From: Fibrobacter sp.
GTDB lineage: Bacteria > Fibrobacterota > Fibrobacteria > Fibrobacterales > Fibrobacteraceae
Direction of reading: 5' to 3'
Length of the DNA stretch: 42,126 nt
Assembly: GCA_016295375.1 (NCBI GenBank)
Contig: JAEDLI010000008.1
Span: forward strand, 1 to 42,126
Shown: positions 16,555 through 24,119 of the stretch, piece after piece
How positions within the stretch are numbered: the first letter of the stretch is position 1
Layout of the letters: every line of letters begins with the position of its first letter
The notes under the pieces: generated by a model
Databases searched by the model: none
What the model saw: the letters and a program-made list of their open reading frames with translations, nothing else
Told to the model about the DNA's origin: nothing
Program-made: the position numbers and the translations under genes

Positions 16555-18099
16555 TTATAACGGAACATTGCCGTGTTTCTTGCATTCCGTAGGAATGGGA
16601 TTGTTGGCCTCGAGACTGTTAAAGGCCGCGATAATGCGGGTGCGGGTTTCCGTCGGGGATACCACCTCGTCGATAGAGCCCGTGCTTGCCGCAATATAGG
16701 GGTTCAGGTGCTCGTTTTCGTACTGGGAGATAAAGTCCGCACGGGCCTGCTTGGGGTCGGCGGCGGCGGCGATTTCCTTCTTGTGGATAATATCCACCGC
16801 ACCTTCGGCTCCCATCACCGCAATCTGGGCGATAGGCCAGGCCAGCACGTAGTCGGAGCCCAGATGCTTGGAGTCCATGGCGATGTAGGCGCCGCCGAAG
16901 GCCTTGCGCATAATAAGCGTAATCTTCGGGACGGTAGCTTCGGCATAGGCGTAGAGCAACTTGGCACCGTGACGGATGATGCCGTTGTATTCCTGTTTTT
17001 TGCCGGGCATGTAACCCGGAACATCAGCCATGGTGAGGAGCGGAATGTTGAAGCAGTCGCAGAAGCGGATAAAGCGGGCAGCCTTGTCGCTGGCGTCGAT
17101 ATCCAAAGTGCCAGCCAGGTACTGGGGCTGGCTGGCCACGATACCCACGGCCTTGCCTTCGATGCGGGCAAAGCCCACCACCACGTTCTTCGCGAAATCG
17201 GGCTGGACTTCGAAGAAGCTGTCTTCATCTACCAGGATAGAGATGGGCTGGCGCACGTCAAAGACACGCTTTGCATTTTCGGGAACCAGGTCCTGAATCT
17301 GGGAGGAACGGTCCTTGTAGTTGAACTTGGTGACCGGGCTTCTTTCGAAAGCGCTCTGGGGCAGGTATCCCAGGAGCTTGCGGACTCCGTCCAGGCAGGA
17401 CTTGTCGTCGCTGTAGGCAAAATGCACCACGCCGGAGGTGGCCTTGTGGACCTGGGCACCGCCAAGGTCCATGGCAGAAATCTGTTCACCGGTAACGGCC
17501 TTTACCACGCCCGGGCCCGTGATGAACATCTGGGCGGTGTTTTCCACCATGAAGATGAAGTCGGTAATGGCCGGAGAATAGCAGGCACCGCCCGCGCAGG
17601 GGCCGAGCACCACGGAAATCTGGGGAATGAGGCCAGAGGCGTGGGTGTTGCGCTTGAAAATTTCGGCATAGCCGTCGAGAGCGTGGACGCCTTCTTCGAT
17701 ACGGGCTCCACCGCCGTCATTGATGCAAATAAAAGGAGCGCGGGACTTGACCGCCAGGTCCATGGCGTGGCAAATCTTTTGGGCATGAACTGCACCGAGG
17801 GTTCCGCCGTTTACAGTGAAATCCTGGGAACTGGCATAGACCAGACGGCCATTGATCTTGCCGTAGCCGGTCACCACGCCGTCTCCCGGAAGGCGTTTCT
17901 TTTCGGGCAGGTAGGCGGCTTCGGACTGCTGGAAAGCACCGATCTCTACGAAGGTGCCCTTGTCGAACAGGTATTCGACGCGCTCGCGGGCGGTCATCTT
18001 GCCCTGTTCGTGCTGACGGGCCACACGGGCTTCGCCGCCGGCAGCGTCGCGGACAGCGTTACGGTTTTCCAGTTCCTTGATATACTTTTGGTCCCACAT
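16555..18099 (-). CDS. Acyl-CoA carboxylase / methylmalonyl-CoA decarboxylase carboxyltransferase subunit
   Basis: A 514-residue carboxyltransferase of the PccB/MmdA family. It has MTARERVEYLFDKGTFVEI, the N-domain acyl-CoA loop GGARIEEGVHAL (129-140), GPCAGGACYSPA, and the C-domain GGAYIAMDSKHLGSDYVLAWP. It moves CO2 between carboxybiotin and propionyl-/methylmalonyl-CoA. No biotin carboxylase, biotin carrier or sodium-pump beta subunit is adjacent, so the sequence cannot separate propionyl-CoA carboxylase, transcarboxylase 12S or decarboxylase alpha. In a succinate-forming fermenter, a methylmalonyl-CoA role is plausible. AAAGGAAAT precedes the start. A strong terminator follows. Confidence 0.9.
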   Translation of the reverse strand: MWDQKYIKELENRNAVRDAAGGEARVARQHEQGKMTARERVEYLFDKGTFVEIGAFQQSEAAYLPEKKRLPGDGVVTGYGKINGRLVYASSQDFTVNGGTLGAVHAQKICHAMDLAVKSRAPFICINDGGGARIEEGVHALDGYAEIFKRNTHASGLIPQISVVLGPCAGGACYSPAITDFIFMVENTAQMFITGPGVVKAVTGEQISAMDLGGAQVHKATSGVVHFAYSDDKSCLDGVRKLLGYLPQSAFERSPVTKFNYKDRSSQIQDLVPENAKRVFDVRQPISILVDEDSFFEVQPDFAKNVVVGFARIEGKAVGIVASQPQYLAGTLDIDASDKAARFIRFCDCFNIPLLTMADVPGYMPGKKQEYNGIIRHGAKLLYAYAEATVPKITLIMRKAFGGAYIAMDSKHLGSDYVLAWPIAQIAVMGAEGAVDIIHKKEIAAAADPKQARADFISQYENEHLNPYIAASTGSIDEVVSPTETRTRIIAAFNSLEANNPIPTECKKHGNVPL

Positions 18100-18179
18100 A
18101 TTTTCAGATTTCCTTTCTTATCAAAATTCGGGTTTTAGGGCAGAGCCCTAGGAGAGGGGGTAGCGGATGCGGCTAGGAG

Positions 18180-18199
18180 ATCCCCGCCTTCGCGGGGAT
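18180..18199. repeat. REP-like hairpin
   Basis: ATCCCCGC-CTTC-GCGGGGAT followed by GAC, between adk and the carboxyltransferase gene. Confidence 0.65.
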
Positions 18200-18242
18200 G
18201 ACAAGTCGCAAGAGCGAGGGGGATTCCTCCCCCACCCTTGGG

Positions 18243-18896
18243 TTACTTCTTCTTGGCCTTCTTTGCGGTCTTCTTGGCAGGAGCTTTCTTGCAGGCCTTG
18301 CAAGCGCTCTTGCAGAACTTCACGTAGGCGGCGAGGGTGTCGCAGAAGACTTCATCGGGAGTGTTGTCACCGTTGATGCGGCTGATGATGGACTTGCTGT
18401 ACTTGCCCAGCACCTTGGCGGTGGATTCCTTATAGACCTTGAGGCGGTTCTTGATGACGGCTTCGTCTGCGTCGTCCTTGCGGCCTTCGATTTTTGCGCG
18501 GTTCAGGAGGCGGGCCACGATGGTCTTTTCGTCCTTGATGTCCAGCACAAAGATGTGCTTCACGTCAACCACGGATTCGATGAGCTTGACCTGGGCGACA
18601 GTGCGGGGAATGCCGTCGAGAAGGAGGGTGTCCTTGTCGGGGTTCACCTTGTTGGTGTTCACCAGGCCTTCGATGAAGCGGCCGAAAATTTCCACAGTGG
18701 CTTCGTCGGGAACCAAGAGGCCCTTGCTGGAGTAAGAAGCAAGAAGCTTGCCGGATTCGCTGGAAGGAGCGATGCCGCGGAAGATGTCGCCCGTGGAGAT
18801 GTGCTTGAGGGCGGTGGTAGCAGCGAGCTTTGCGCCAACGGTGCCCTTGCCGGAACCCGGTGCGCCAAAGATGAGAACTGCAGGAATTTTAGCCAT
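18243..18896 (-). CDS. adk: Adenylate kinase with lysine-rich C-terminal tail
   Basis: Interconverts AMP + ATP and 2 ADP. The P-loop GAPGSGKGT lies at 10-18, followed by HISTGDIFR (AMP-binding) and DTLLLDGIPRT. The LID region is short (RAKIEGRKDDADEAVIKNRL) with no zinc cysteines, as in short-form kinases. I start at ATG 18896 (MAKIPAVLIFG), with AGAGGT upstream, rather than an upstream frame that adds residues unlike the family. Unusually, the last 25 or so residues are Cys/Lys/Ala-rich (CKSACKACKKAPAKK...), a histone-H1-like tail not found in typical Adk. Confidence 0.88.
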   Translation of the reverse strand: MAKIPAVLIFGAPGSGKGTVGAKLAATTALKHISTGDIFRGIAPSSESGKLLASYSSKGLLVPDEATVEIFGRFIEGLVNTNKVNPDKDTLLLDGIPRTVAQVKLIESVVDVKHIFVLDIKDEKTIVARLLNRAKIEGRKDDADEAVIKNRLKVYKESTAKVLGKYSKSIISRINGDNTPDEVFCDTLAAYVKFCKSACKACKKAPAKKTAKKAKKK

Positions 18897-18998
18897 TGTT
18901 GAACCTCTTGGGTTGATTGTTAAATTTCGGCCCAAAAGATAGAAAATGGCAGTGCCTGCAAGATGTTGATTTTATTACTTTCCGCTTGCTAAAGCGGC

Positions 18999-19027
18999 AA
19001 AAAGAAAATTCCGTGGAAAGTCCACGG
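18999..19027 (-). terminator. Intrinsic terminator of clpC
   Basis: CCGTGGA-3-TCCACGG (19011-19027), followed on the - strand by AATTTTCTTTTTG. A second hairpin, CCGCTT-GCTA-AAGCGG, lies at 18982-18997. Confidence 0.7.
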
Positions 19028-19060
19028 ATTTTCTATTACTTGCAAGACCCGTGCCAAATT

Positions 19061-21586
19061 CTAGCCGGAATTCGTGCCGTCTTCGGGAATCTTTTCGCAG
19101 GCGAAGGACAGCTTGCCTTCCTTGACTCCGATGGTGATGGTGGAAAAGTCCGTCATGGTCTCGAGAAGGAGGCCTTCGGCGATTTCGTCTTCTACCAGGT
19201 TCTGGATGGTGCGGCGGATGGGACGAGCCCCCAGGGCGGAATCGTAGTTGTGGTTCACGATGAATTCCTTCGCCTCCTGGGTCACCTCCAGAAGGATTCC
19301 CCTTTCGGAGAGGTTCTTCTGCAAGAAGGAAAGCTGGATATCCACCACGGACACCAGGTCCGCCTTGGACAGCGGGCGGAACACGATCTGCTCGTCGATA
19401 CGGTTCAGGAACTCCGGCGAGAAGACACGCTTTACCTCTTCGCGGATGGCGGTTTCCATGCGCTCGTAGTCGTCGGTCTCCCCCATCTTGGTGAATCCCA
19501 TGCCGGAGCTGTGCCGCACCTCGCGGGCGCCGGCGTTGCTGGTCATGATGATGATGGTGTTCTTGAAGTTGATCTTTCGGCCGTAGCTGTCGGTCAGAAT
19601 ACCGTCGTCCAGAATCTGCAAAAGCAGGTTGTAGATGTCGGGGTGGGCCTTCTCGATTTCGTCCAGAAGCACCACGCTGTAGGGGCGCTTGCGGACCTTT
19701 TCGCTGAGCTGGCCGCCGCTTTCCTCGAAGCCCACGTATCCCGGAGGCGCTCCGATGAGGCGGCTAATACTGTGCTTTTCCATGTATTCGCTCATGTCGA
19801 TACGGATCATGGAATCTTCGCTACCGAAGAGGGAAAGGCTAAGCACCTTCGCAAGTTCCGTCTTGCCCACGCCGGTGGGACCCAGGAACAGGAAACTCCC
19901 CATGGGGCGCTTGGTGTCGCGGATGCCTGCACGGGTGCGACGTATTGCCTTGACCACGGCGTCTACCGCCTGGTCCTGCCCGATGACGCGCTCCTTGATT
20001 TCGTCGCCCAGGTGCAAAAGTTTCTTGGCTTCTTCGCCGGCGAGGCGGCTTACGGGAATACCCGTCATCTTGCTGATGCAGTCGCGGATGGCGTTCTCGT
20101 CCACCACGGGAATGGCTTCGGATTCCTTGTCGGCAGACAGGGCGTCGCGACGTTCCGTCACCTTCTTTTCCAGTTCCTCGGTCTTGTCCCTGAGGGAGGC
20201 GGCCGTCTCGAAATTCTGGTTGGCCACGGCATCGTCCAACTGCCGCTTGGTTTCTGCCAGTTCGTCTTCCAGGTCCTTCAGGTCCTGGGGGATGCAGATG
20301 GAATCGAGACGCACGCGGGCACCGGTTTCATCCAGCACGTCGATGGCCTTGTCCGGTAGGAAACGTTCGCTGATGTAGCGTTCCGCCAACAGGACCGCCG
20401 CACGGACGGCGTCAGGTGTGTAACGCACCTTGTGGTGGGCTTCGTACTTGGCACGGAGTCCGTCCAGAATTAGAATGGAATCCTCAGCGTTGGGCGGATT
20501 CACCACGATGGTCTGGAAACGGCGTTCCAGGGCCGCGTCCTTCTCGATATACTTGCGGTATTCGTCGATGGTGGTGGCACCGATGCACTGGAGCTCGCCT
20601 CGGGCCAGGGCCGGCTTAAAGATGTTGGAGGCGTCCAGGCTGCCTTCGGAGCCGCCTGCGCCTACGATGGTGTGAAGTTCGTCGATAAAGAGGATAACGG
20701 AACTGTCCACACGCTGGAGTTCCATGATAAGACCCTTGACACGTTCCTCGAACTGGCCGCGGTACTTGGTGCCCGCCACCATGGCGGCAACATCCAAAGT
20801 TACCACCCGCTTGTTCATGAGGAGTTCGGGAATCTTCTTCTGGACTATCTTCTGGGCCAGGCCTTCGACGATGGCGGTCTTGCCTACGCCAGGCTCGCCG
20901 ATAAGGGCGGGATTGTTCTTCTTGCGGCGGCAGAGGATCTGGATAAGCCGTTCGATTTCCTGCTCGCGGCCGATGATGGGGTCCAGCTTGCCTTGGCGGG
21001 CCAGGGCCGTCAGGTCACGGCCGAAATGGTCCAGGATAGGCGTCTTGGACTTGGAGCCGGGACGCCCCTGGGGGCCGCCCTGTCTCGGGCTAGAAATGGG
21101 TTCGTCGGGCTGGTCGTCGGCACTGCCCCGCTTGAGCTGGTCCAGGGCCTGCTGAAAGTTCTCGAAAGTCACGTTGTAGGTGGAAAGGGTGGCCGCCGCC
21201 GGAGAATCGCTCTGCTGGAGTATGGCAAGCATCAAGTGCTCGGGACCGATATACTGGTCGCCCTCTTCTTTTGCAATCTTTGCGGCGTTGAACATGACCG
21301 CCTTGGTGCGGGCGGTAAAGGCCAGAAGGCCTCCGCGGTTGTCGCCGCCGATGGTCATGAGGCCGCCATCGTTGGTGAGGGCCCGCTGGACAACCTCCCC
21401 CAGTTCCGCAAGGTTCACCTTCAGGGCCTTCAGGGTCTCGGAGGCATAGCCAGAATCTTCGCGGACAAGTCCCAGAAGAAGATGTTCCACCGTAATGCTG
21501 TCGCTTCCTAGGTTACGGGCCGCCATACGGGCCGCCTGGAGGACCGCCTTTGCCTTTGCAGAAAAAATACCGTTATTCTCAGACAT
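19061..21586 (-). CDS. clpC: ClpC-type Clp ATPase (unfoldase)
   Basis: An 841-residue Hsp100 unfoldase that feeds substrates to ClpP. Order: double Clp-N domain (1-150), Gly-rich linker, AAA-1 with Walker A GEPGVGKT (230-237) and Walker B VILFIDELHT, a middle region carrying a UVR motif (LAETKRQLDDAVANQNFETAASLRDK), which marks ClpC rather than ClpA/ClpB, AAA-2 with GPTGVGKTELA and VVLLDEIEKAHPD, and a C-terminal D2-small domain. clpP, mcsA/mcsB and ctsR are not adjacent. AGGTGAAAG precedes the start. It is followed by its own terminator. Confidence 0.95.
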   Translation of the reverse strand: MSENNGIFSAKAKAVLQAARMAARNLGSDSITVEHLLLGLVREDSGYASETLKALKVNLAELGEVVQRALTNDGGLMTIGGDNRGGLLAFTARTKAVMFNAAKIAKEEGDQYIGPEHLMLAILQQSDSPAAATLSTYNVTFENFQQALDQLKRGSADDQPDEPISSPRQGGPQGRPGSKSKTPILDHFGRDLTALARQGKLDPIIGREQEIERLIQILCRRKKNNPALIGEPGVGKTAIVEGLAQKIVQKKIPELLMNKRVVTLDVAAMVAGTKYRGQFEERVKGLIMELQRVDSSVILFIDELHTIVGAGGSEGSLDASNIFKPALARGELQCIGATTIDEYRKYIEKDAALERRFQTIVVNPPNAEDSILILDGLRAKYEAHHKVRYTPDAVRAAVLLAERYISERFLPDKAIDVLDETGARVRLDSICIPQDLKDLEDELAETKRQLDDAVANQNFETAASLRDKTEELEKKVTERRDALSADKESEAIPVVDENAIRDCISKMTGIPVSRLAGEEAKKLLHLGDEIKERVIGQDQAVDAVVKAIRRTRAGIRDTKRPMGSFLFLGPTGVGKTELAKVLSLSLFGSEDSMIRIDMSEYMEKHSISRLIGAPPGYVGFEESGGQLSEKVRKRPYSVVLLDEIEKAHPDIYNLLLQILDDGILTDSYGRKINFKNTIIIMTSNAGAREVRHSSGMGFTKMGETDDYERMETAIREEVKRVFSPEFLNRIDEQIVFRPLSKADLVSVVDIQLSFLQKNLSERGILLEVTQEAKEFIVNHNYDSALGARPIRRTIQNLVEDEIAEGLLLETMTDFSTITIGVKEGKLSFACEKIPEDGTNSG

Positions 21587-21658
21587 ATACTTTCACCTAA
21601 TTCTCATTCTACAAGAAATTACTAAAAATAAGCCAGAACTGGCCAGGAAACTCTAATT

Positions 21659-22339
21659 TCAAGCGCCCTGAATAATGCCGCCGTGCATCACGACCCTGCG
21701 TTTAGCGAAACTCGCCAATTTTTCATCGTGAGTCACGATGAGGAAGGCCTGGTTGAACTTTTCGTTCAGTTCGCCAATCAGTTCGTTGAGCATCTGGGAA
21801 TTGGCCTCATCCAGGTTGCCGCTGGGTTCGTCAGCCAGCACCAAATCCGGATGGTTCATAAGAGCACGGGCGATAGCCACACGCTGGCGTTCGCCGCCAC
21901 TGAGTTCCCTGGGCAAGTGTTTGAGGCGGTCCTTAAGACCCACCGTCTCCAAAAGCATGGCGGCACGTTCCTTGCATTCCGCCTCGGAAGTTCCCAAGAT
22001 GCGACCCGGAACGCAGACGTTCTCGATGGCCGTAAATTCACTGAGCAGGTGGTGGAACTGGAAAACAAAACCTACCTGCACCCGGTGGTACATGTCCCGC
22101 TCCTGGCTGCTGAACTTGGAAAGGGGCTTGCCCTTGAAAAGGATTTCACCGGAAGTGGGCGTGTCCAGCATGCCCACTAGATTCAAAAAAGTCGACTTAC
22201 CCGAACCCGAAGAACCCGTGAGAGCCACCAGCTCACCCGTTTCCATCTCAAAATTCACGCCCTTGAGAATTTCAAGGTCCTCGCCCGTCTCGGAGAAGAC
22301 CCTGCGGAGATCGACAGTTTGTAATAAACTCATTGGCAT
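21659..22339 (-). CDS. lolD: LolD-like lipoprotein-release ABC ATPase
   Basis: A 226-residue ATPase of the LolD/MacB type: Walker A GSSGSGKST, Q-loop segment GFVFQFHHLLSEFTAIENV (the FQFHHLL stretch is typical of LolD), signature LSGGERQRVAIARAL, and Walker B LVLADEPSGNLD. With the FtsX-type permease just upstream it should extract outer-membrane lipoproteins from the inner membrane. That fits a window with several lipoproteins. The start may be M1 (22339) or M3 (22333); neither has a Shine-Dalgarno sequence, and a period-7 repeat array lies directly upstream. Confidence 0.9.
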   Translation of the reverse strand: MPMSLLQTVDLRRVFSETGEDLEILKGVNFEMETGELVALTGSSGSGKSTFLNLVGMLDTPTSGEILFKGKPLSKFSSQERDMYHRVQVGFVFQFHHLLSEFTAIENVCVPGRILGTSEAECKERAAMLLETVGLKDRLKHLPRELSGGERQRVAIARALMNHPDLVLADEPSGNLDEANSQMLNELIGELNEKFNQAFLIVTHDEKLASFAKRRVVMHGGIIQGA

Positions 22340-22342
22340 ACA

Positions 22343-22423
22343 TTAGTGGTTAGTGGTTGGTGGTTAGGAAATATCTGAAACAATCCATCCTGTTTACTAA
22401 TCACTAACCACTGTTTACTTCTA
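22343..22423. repeat. Inverted pair of period-7 arrays in the lolE-lolD gap
   Basis: Left arm TTAGTGG, TTAGTGG, TTGGTGG, TTAGGAA (22343-22370). Right arm ACTAATC, ACTAACC, ACTGTTT, ACTTCTA (22396-22423), which read on the other strand is the same TTAGTG family. The pair fills the gap between the lolD start and the lolE stop. Confidence 0.7.
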
Positions 22424-23668
22424 CTCATGTCTAATCGCTCCTACAGGATCCAAGCGGCTAGCCTTCCATGCAGGGAGCAAGGTAGCAGCCACGCAAAGTG
22501 CAATGCCGATGACAAAAATCAAGATTACGTCAATAAAGTGCACTGAAATCGGGAAATACGGAATCACATAGACATCGCCGGGGAGCTTGATAAAGTGGTA
22601 GGCCTCTTGCAGCTTGCAAAGCACCAGGCCAATCGTGCCACCGACAATCGTACCGCCCACACCGATAAAGCTTCCCATGAGCATAAACACACGCATAATG
22701 CCCGCCTTGCTGAAGCCCATGCTGCGGAGAATGCCTATTTCTTTTGTCTTGTCGATGACAACCATGATAAGGCTACTGATGATATTGAATGCAGCCACCA
22801 AGATGATAAGGCAAATCACCGCCGCCACGATGAACTTTTCATAATTCATCCACTTGAGAAGCGTGATGTTTTTCGTCTTCCAGTCCATGGCGTAATACGG
22901 ATAACCTAACCATGACGCAAGGCTGTCCACCGCCTCGCCGGCAAGCCAGTGATTGTTCAGGCGGAACTGGATACCCGTCACTACATCACCCAGGCCAAGC
23001 AACTTCTGCAATTCCGGGATGCCCACGTAAGCAAGGTTACCGTCGTATTCGTAGGTACCCGTTTCAAAGATGCCGCTCACCACGCACATCATCATCTTCG
23101 GGCCACCACTCGTTACCATCGCGTCTGGGCTCTGGAATGTCTGGAGCACAAGCTTGTCGCCAACTACCACACGAAGCCTATTGGCAAGTCCCGAACCGAG
23201 AATAATTCCCGGGCGGAGAGCGCCGCTCAAGTCTTCGAGGCTATCGACCGAGTAGTTGCCCCACTTGATGTACTTATGGATGTCGGTCACGCCTTTGGCG
23301 GTTTCAGCATCGATACCGTAAATGACAATGCCGTCGTTTACCTTCTTGGAGCTCACGCCCACTTTGTAAATAATGAAGGGAGACGAAGCGAGCACGCGAG
23401 AATCACGGTCGCGAACTTCTTTCATGAGGCTGTCATACGGAGCAATCATTTCTCCATTGTACGCCATCACTTCGAAGTGAGCATCTTTACCGATCATCTG
23501 CGCCGTGACTTCTTCTTCAAAGCCATTTACCGCAGCGAGGGCAACCACCAGCGCAAACACGCCGATACTCACCCCCAGCATACTGAAAATGCCGATAAGC
23601 GATACAAACAGGCTCTTCCGTTGAGCCCCCAGGTAACGCCAGGCGATTAGAAGTTCGAGTTTGTTCAT
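22421..23668 (-). CDS. LolC/LolE-type lipoprotein-release permease
   Basis: A 415-residue inner-membrane protein of the FtsX/MacB fold. One TM segment lies near the N-terminus (LFVSLIGIFSMLGVSIGVFALVVALAAVNGF, in the LolC/E style), followed by a periplasmic domain (about 50-270) and three C-terminal TM segments beginning IVAAVICLIILVAAFNIISSL. The coupling segment KTKEIGILRSMGFSKAGIMRVF is the classic LolC/E motif. Only one permease gene is present, so a homodimer (LolF-like) is likely. ATG 23668 lacks a Shine-Dalgarno sequence; a GACGAGA array begins 5 bases upstream. Confidence 0.9.
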   Translation of the reverse strand: MNKLELLIAWRYLGAQRKSLFVSLIGIFSMLGVSIGVFALVVALAAVNGFEEEVTAQMIGKDAHFEVMAYNGEMIAPYDSLMKEVRDRDSRVLASSPFIIYKVGVSSKKVNDGIVIYGIDAETAKGVTDIHKYIKWGNYSVDSLEDLSGALRPGIILGSGLANRLRVVVGDKLVLQTFQSPDAMVTSGGPKMMMCVVSGIFETGTYEYDGNLAYVGIPELQKLLGLGDVVTGIQFRLNNHWLAGEAVDSLASWLGYPYYAMDWKTKNITLLKWMNYEKFIVAAVICLIILVAAFNIISSLIMVVIDKTKEIGILRSMGFSKAGIMRVFMLMGSFIGVGGTIVGGTIGLVLCKLQEAYHFIKLPGDVYVIPYFPISVHFIDVILIFVIGIALCVAATLLPAWKASRLDPVGAIRHE

Positions 23669-23673
23669 TCTTA

Positions 23674-23701
23674 GACGAGAGACGAGAGACGAGAGACGAG
23701 A
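23674..23701. repeat. Four exact GACGAGA tandem copies
   Basis: GACGAGA at 23674, 23681, 23688 and 23695, between the S23 stop and the lolE start. Confidence 0.9.
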
Positions 23702-23703
23702 GA

Positions 23704-24063
23704 TTATCGCATCTTCGATGACTTTAAACCAGACAACATCCTTGCAATTTCTTCTGTCTTTGGGTCTATTTCGTCCAAAGTTTCCTTTGTAATGTAGTTT
23801 AACAATTGAGCTATTTCTAACTGACTTTGAGTTTCCTTCAACGAACCATAACTTATTTCAAGAAAATGTGCAATTTCTTTATTTGATGTACGACTCATTC
23901 CCTCAGCTATATTCGACGTTACAGAAACGGCTGCACGACGGACCTGACTTGCCAGAGAAAACTTTTCATAATCAGGAAATTTTTTGCACAATCCATAAAC
24001 ATCTATCACCCATTGCAGGGCTTTTTGATAAACACTTAATTTTCTATATGCAAAAGAAGTCAT
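23704..24063 (-). CDS. Four-helix-bundle protein of the S23/IVS family
   Basis: A 119-residue protein. It opens FAYRKLSVYQKALQWVIDVYGLCKKFP and has FSLASQVRRAAVSVTSNIAEGMSR, then FLEISYGSLKETQSQLEIAQLLNYI: the standard signature of the S23/23S-rRNA intervening-sequence protein family (also related to Avd of diversity-generating retroelements). These form pentameric four-helix bundles, and many are basic and nucleic-acid binding; the biological role of stand-alone members is unknown. No 23S rRNA or reverse transcriptase is near. No Shine-Dalgarno sequence precedes ATG 24063. The gene is enclosed by inverted heptamer arrays. Confidence 0.9.
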   Translation of the reverse strand: MTSFAYRKLSVYQKALQWVIDVYGLCKKFPDYEKFSLASQVRRAAVSVTSNIAEGMSRTSNKEIAHFLEISYGSLKETQSQLEIAQLLNYITKETLDEIDPKTEEIARMLSGLKSSKMR

Positions 24064-24119
24064 TTATACTTTAAGTTCTCTCGTCTTTCGTCTGTAGGAC
24101 CGCAGGTCCGTCCTCTCGT

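Noticed and set aside
23674..23701. CRISPR-like array
   Set aside because: Units are 7 bases with no spacers, and there are no cas genes in the window.
23704..24063. Toxin-antitoxin module
   Set aside because: A single S23 gene with no partner ORF on either strand.
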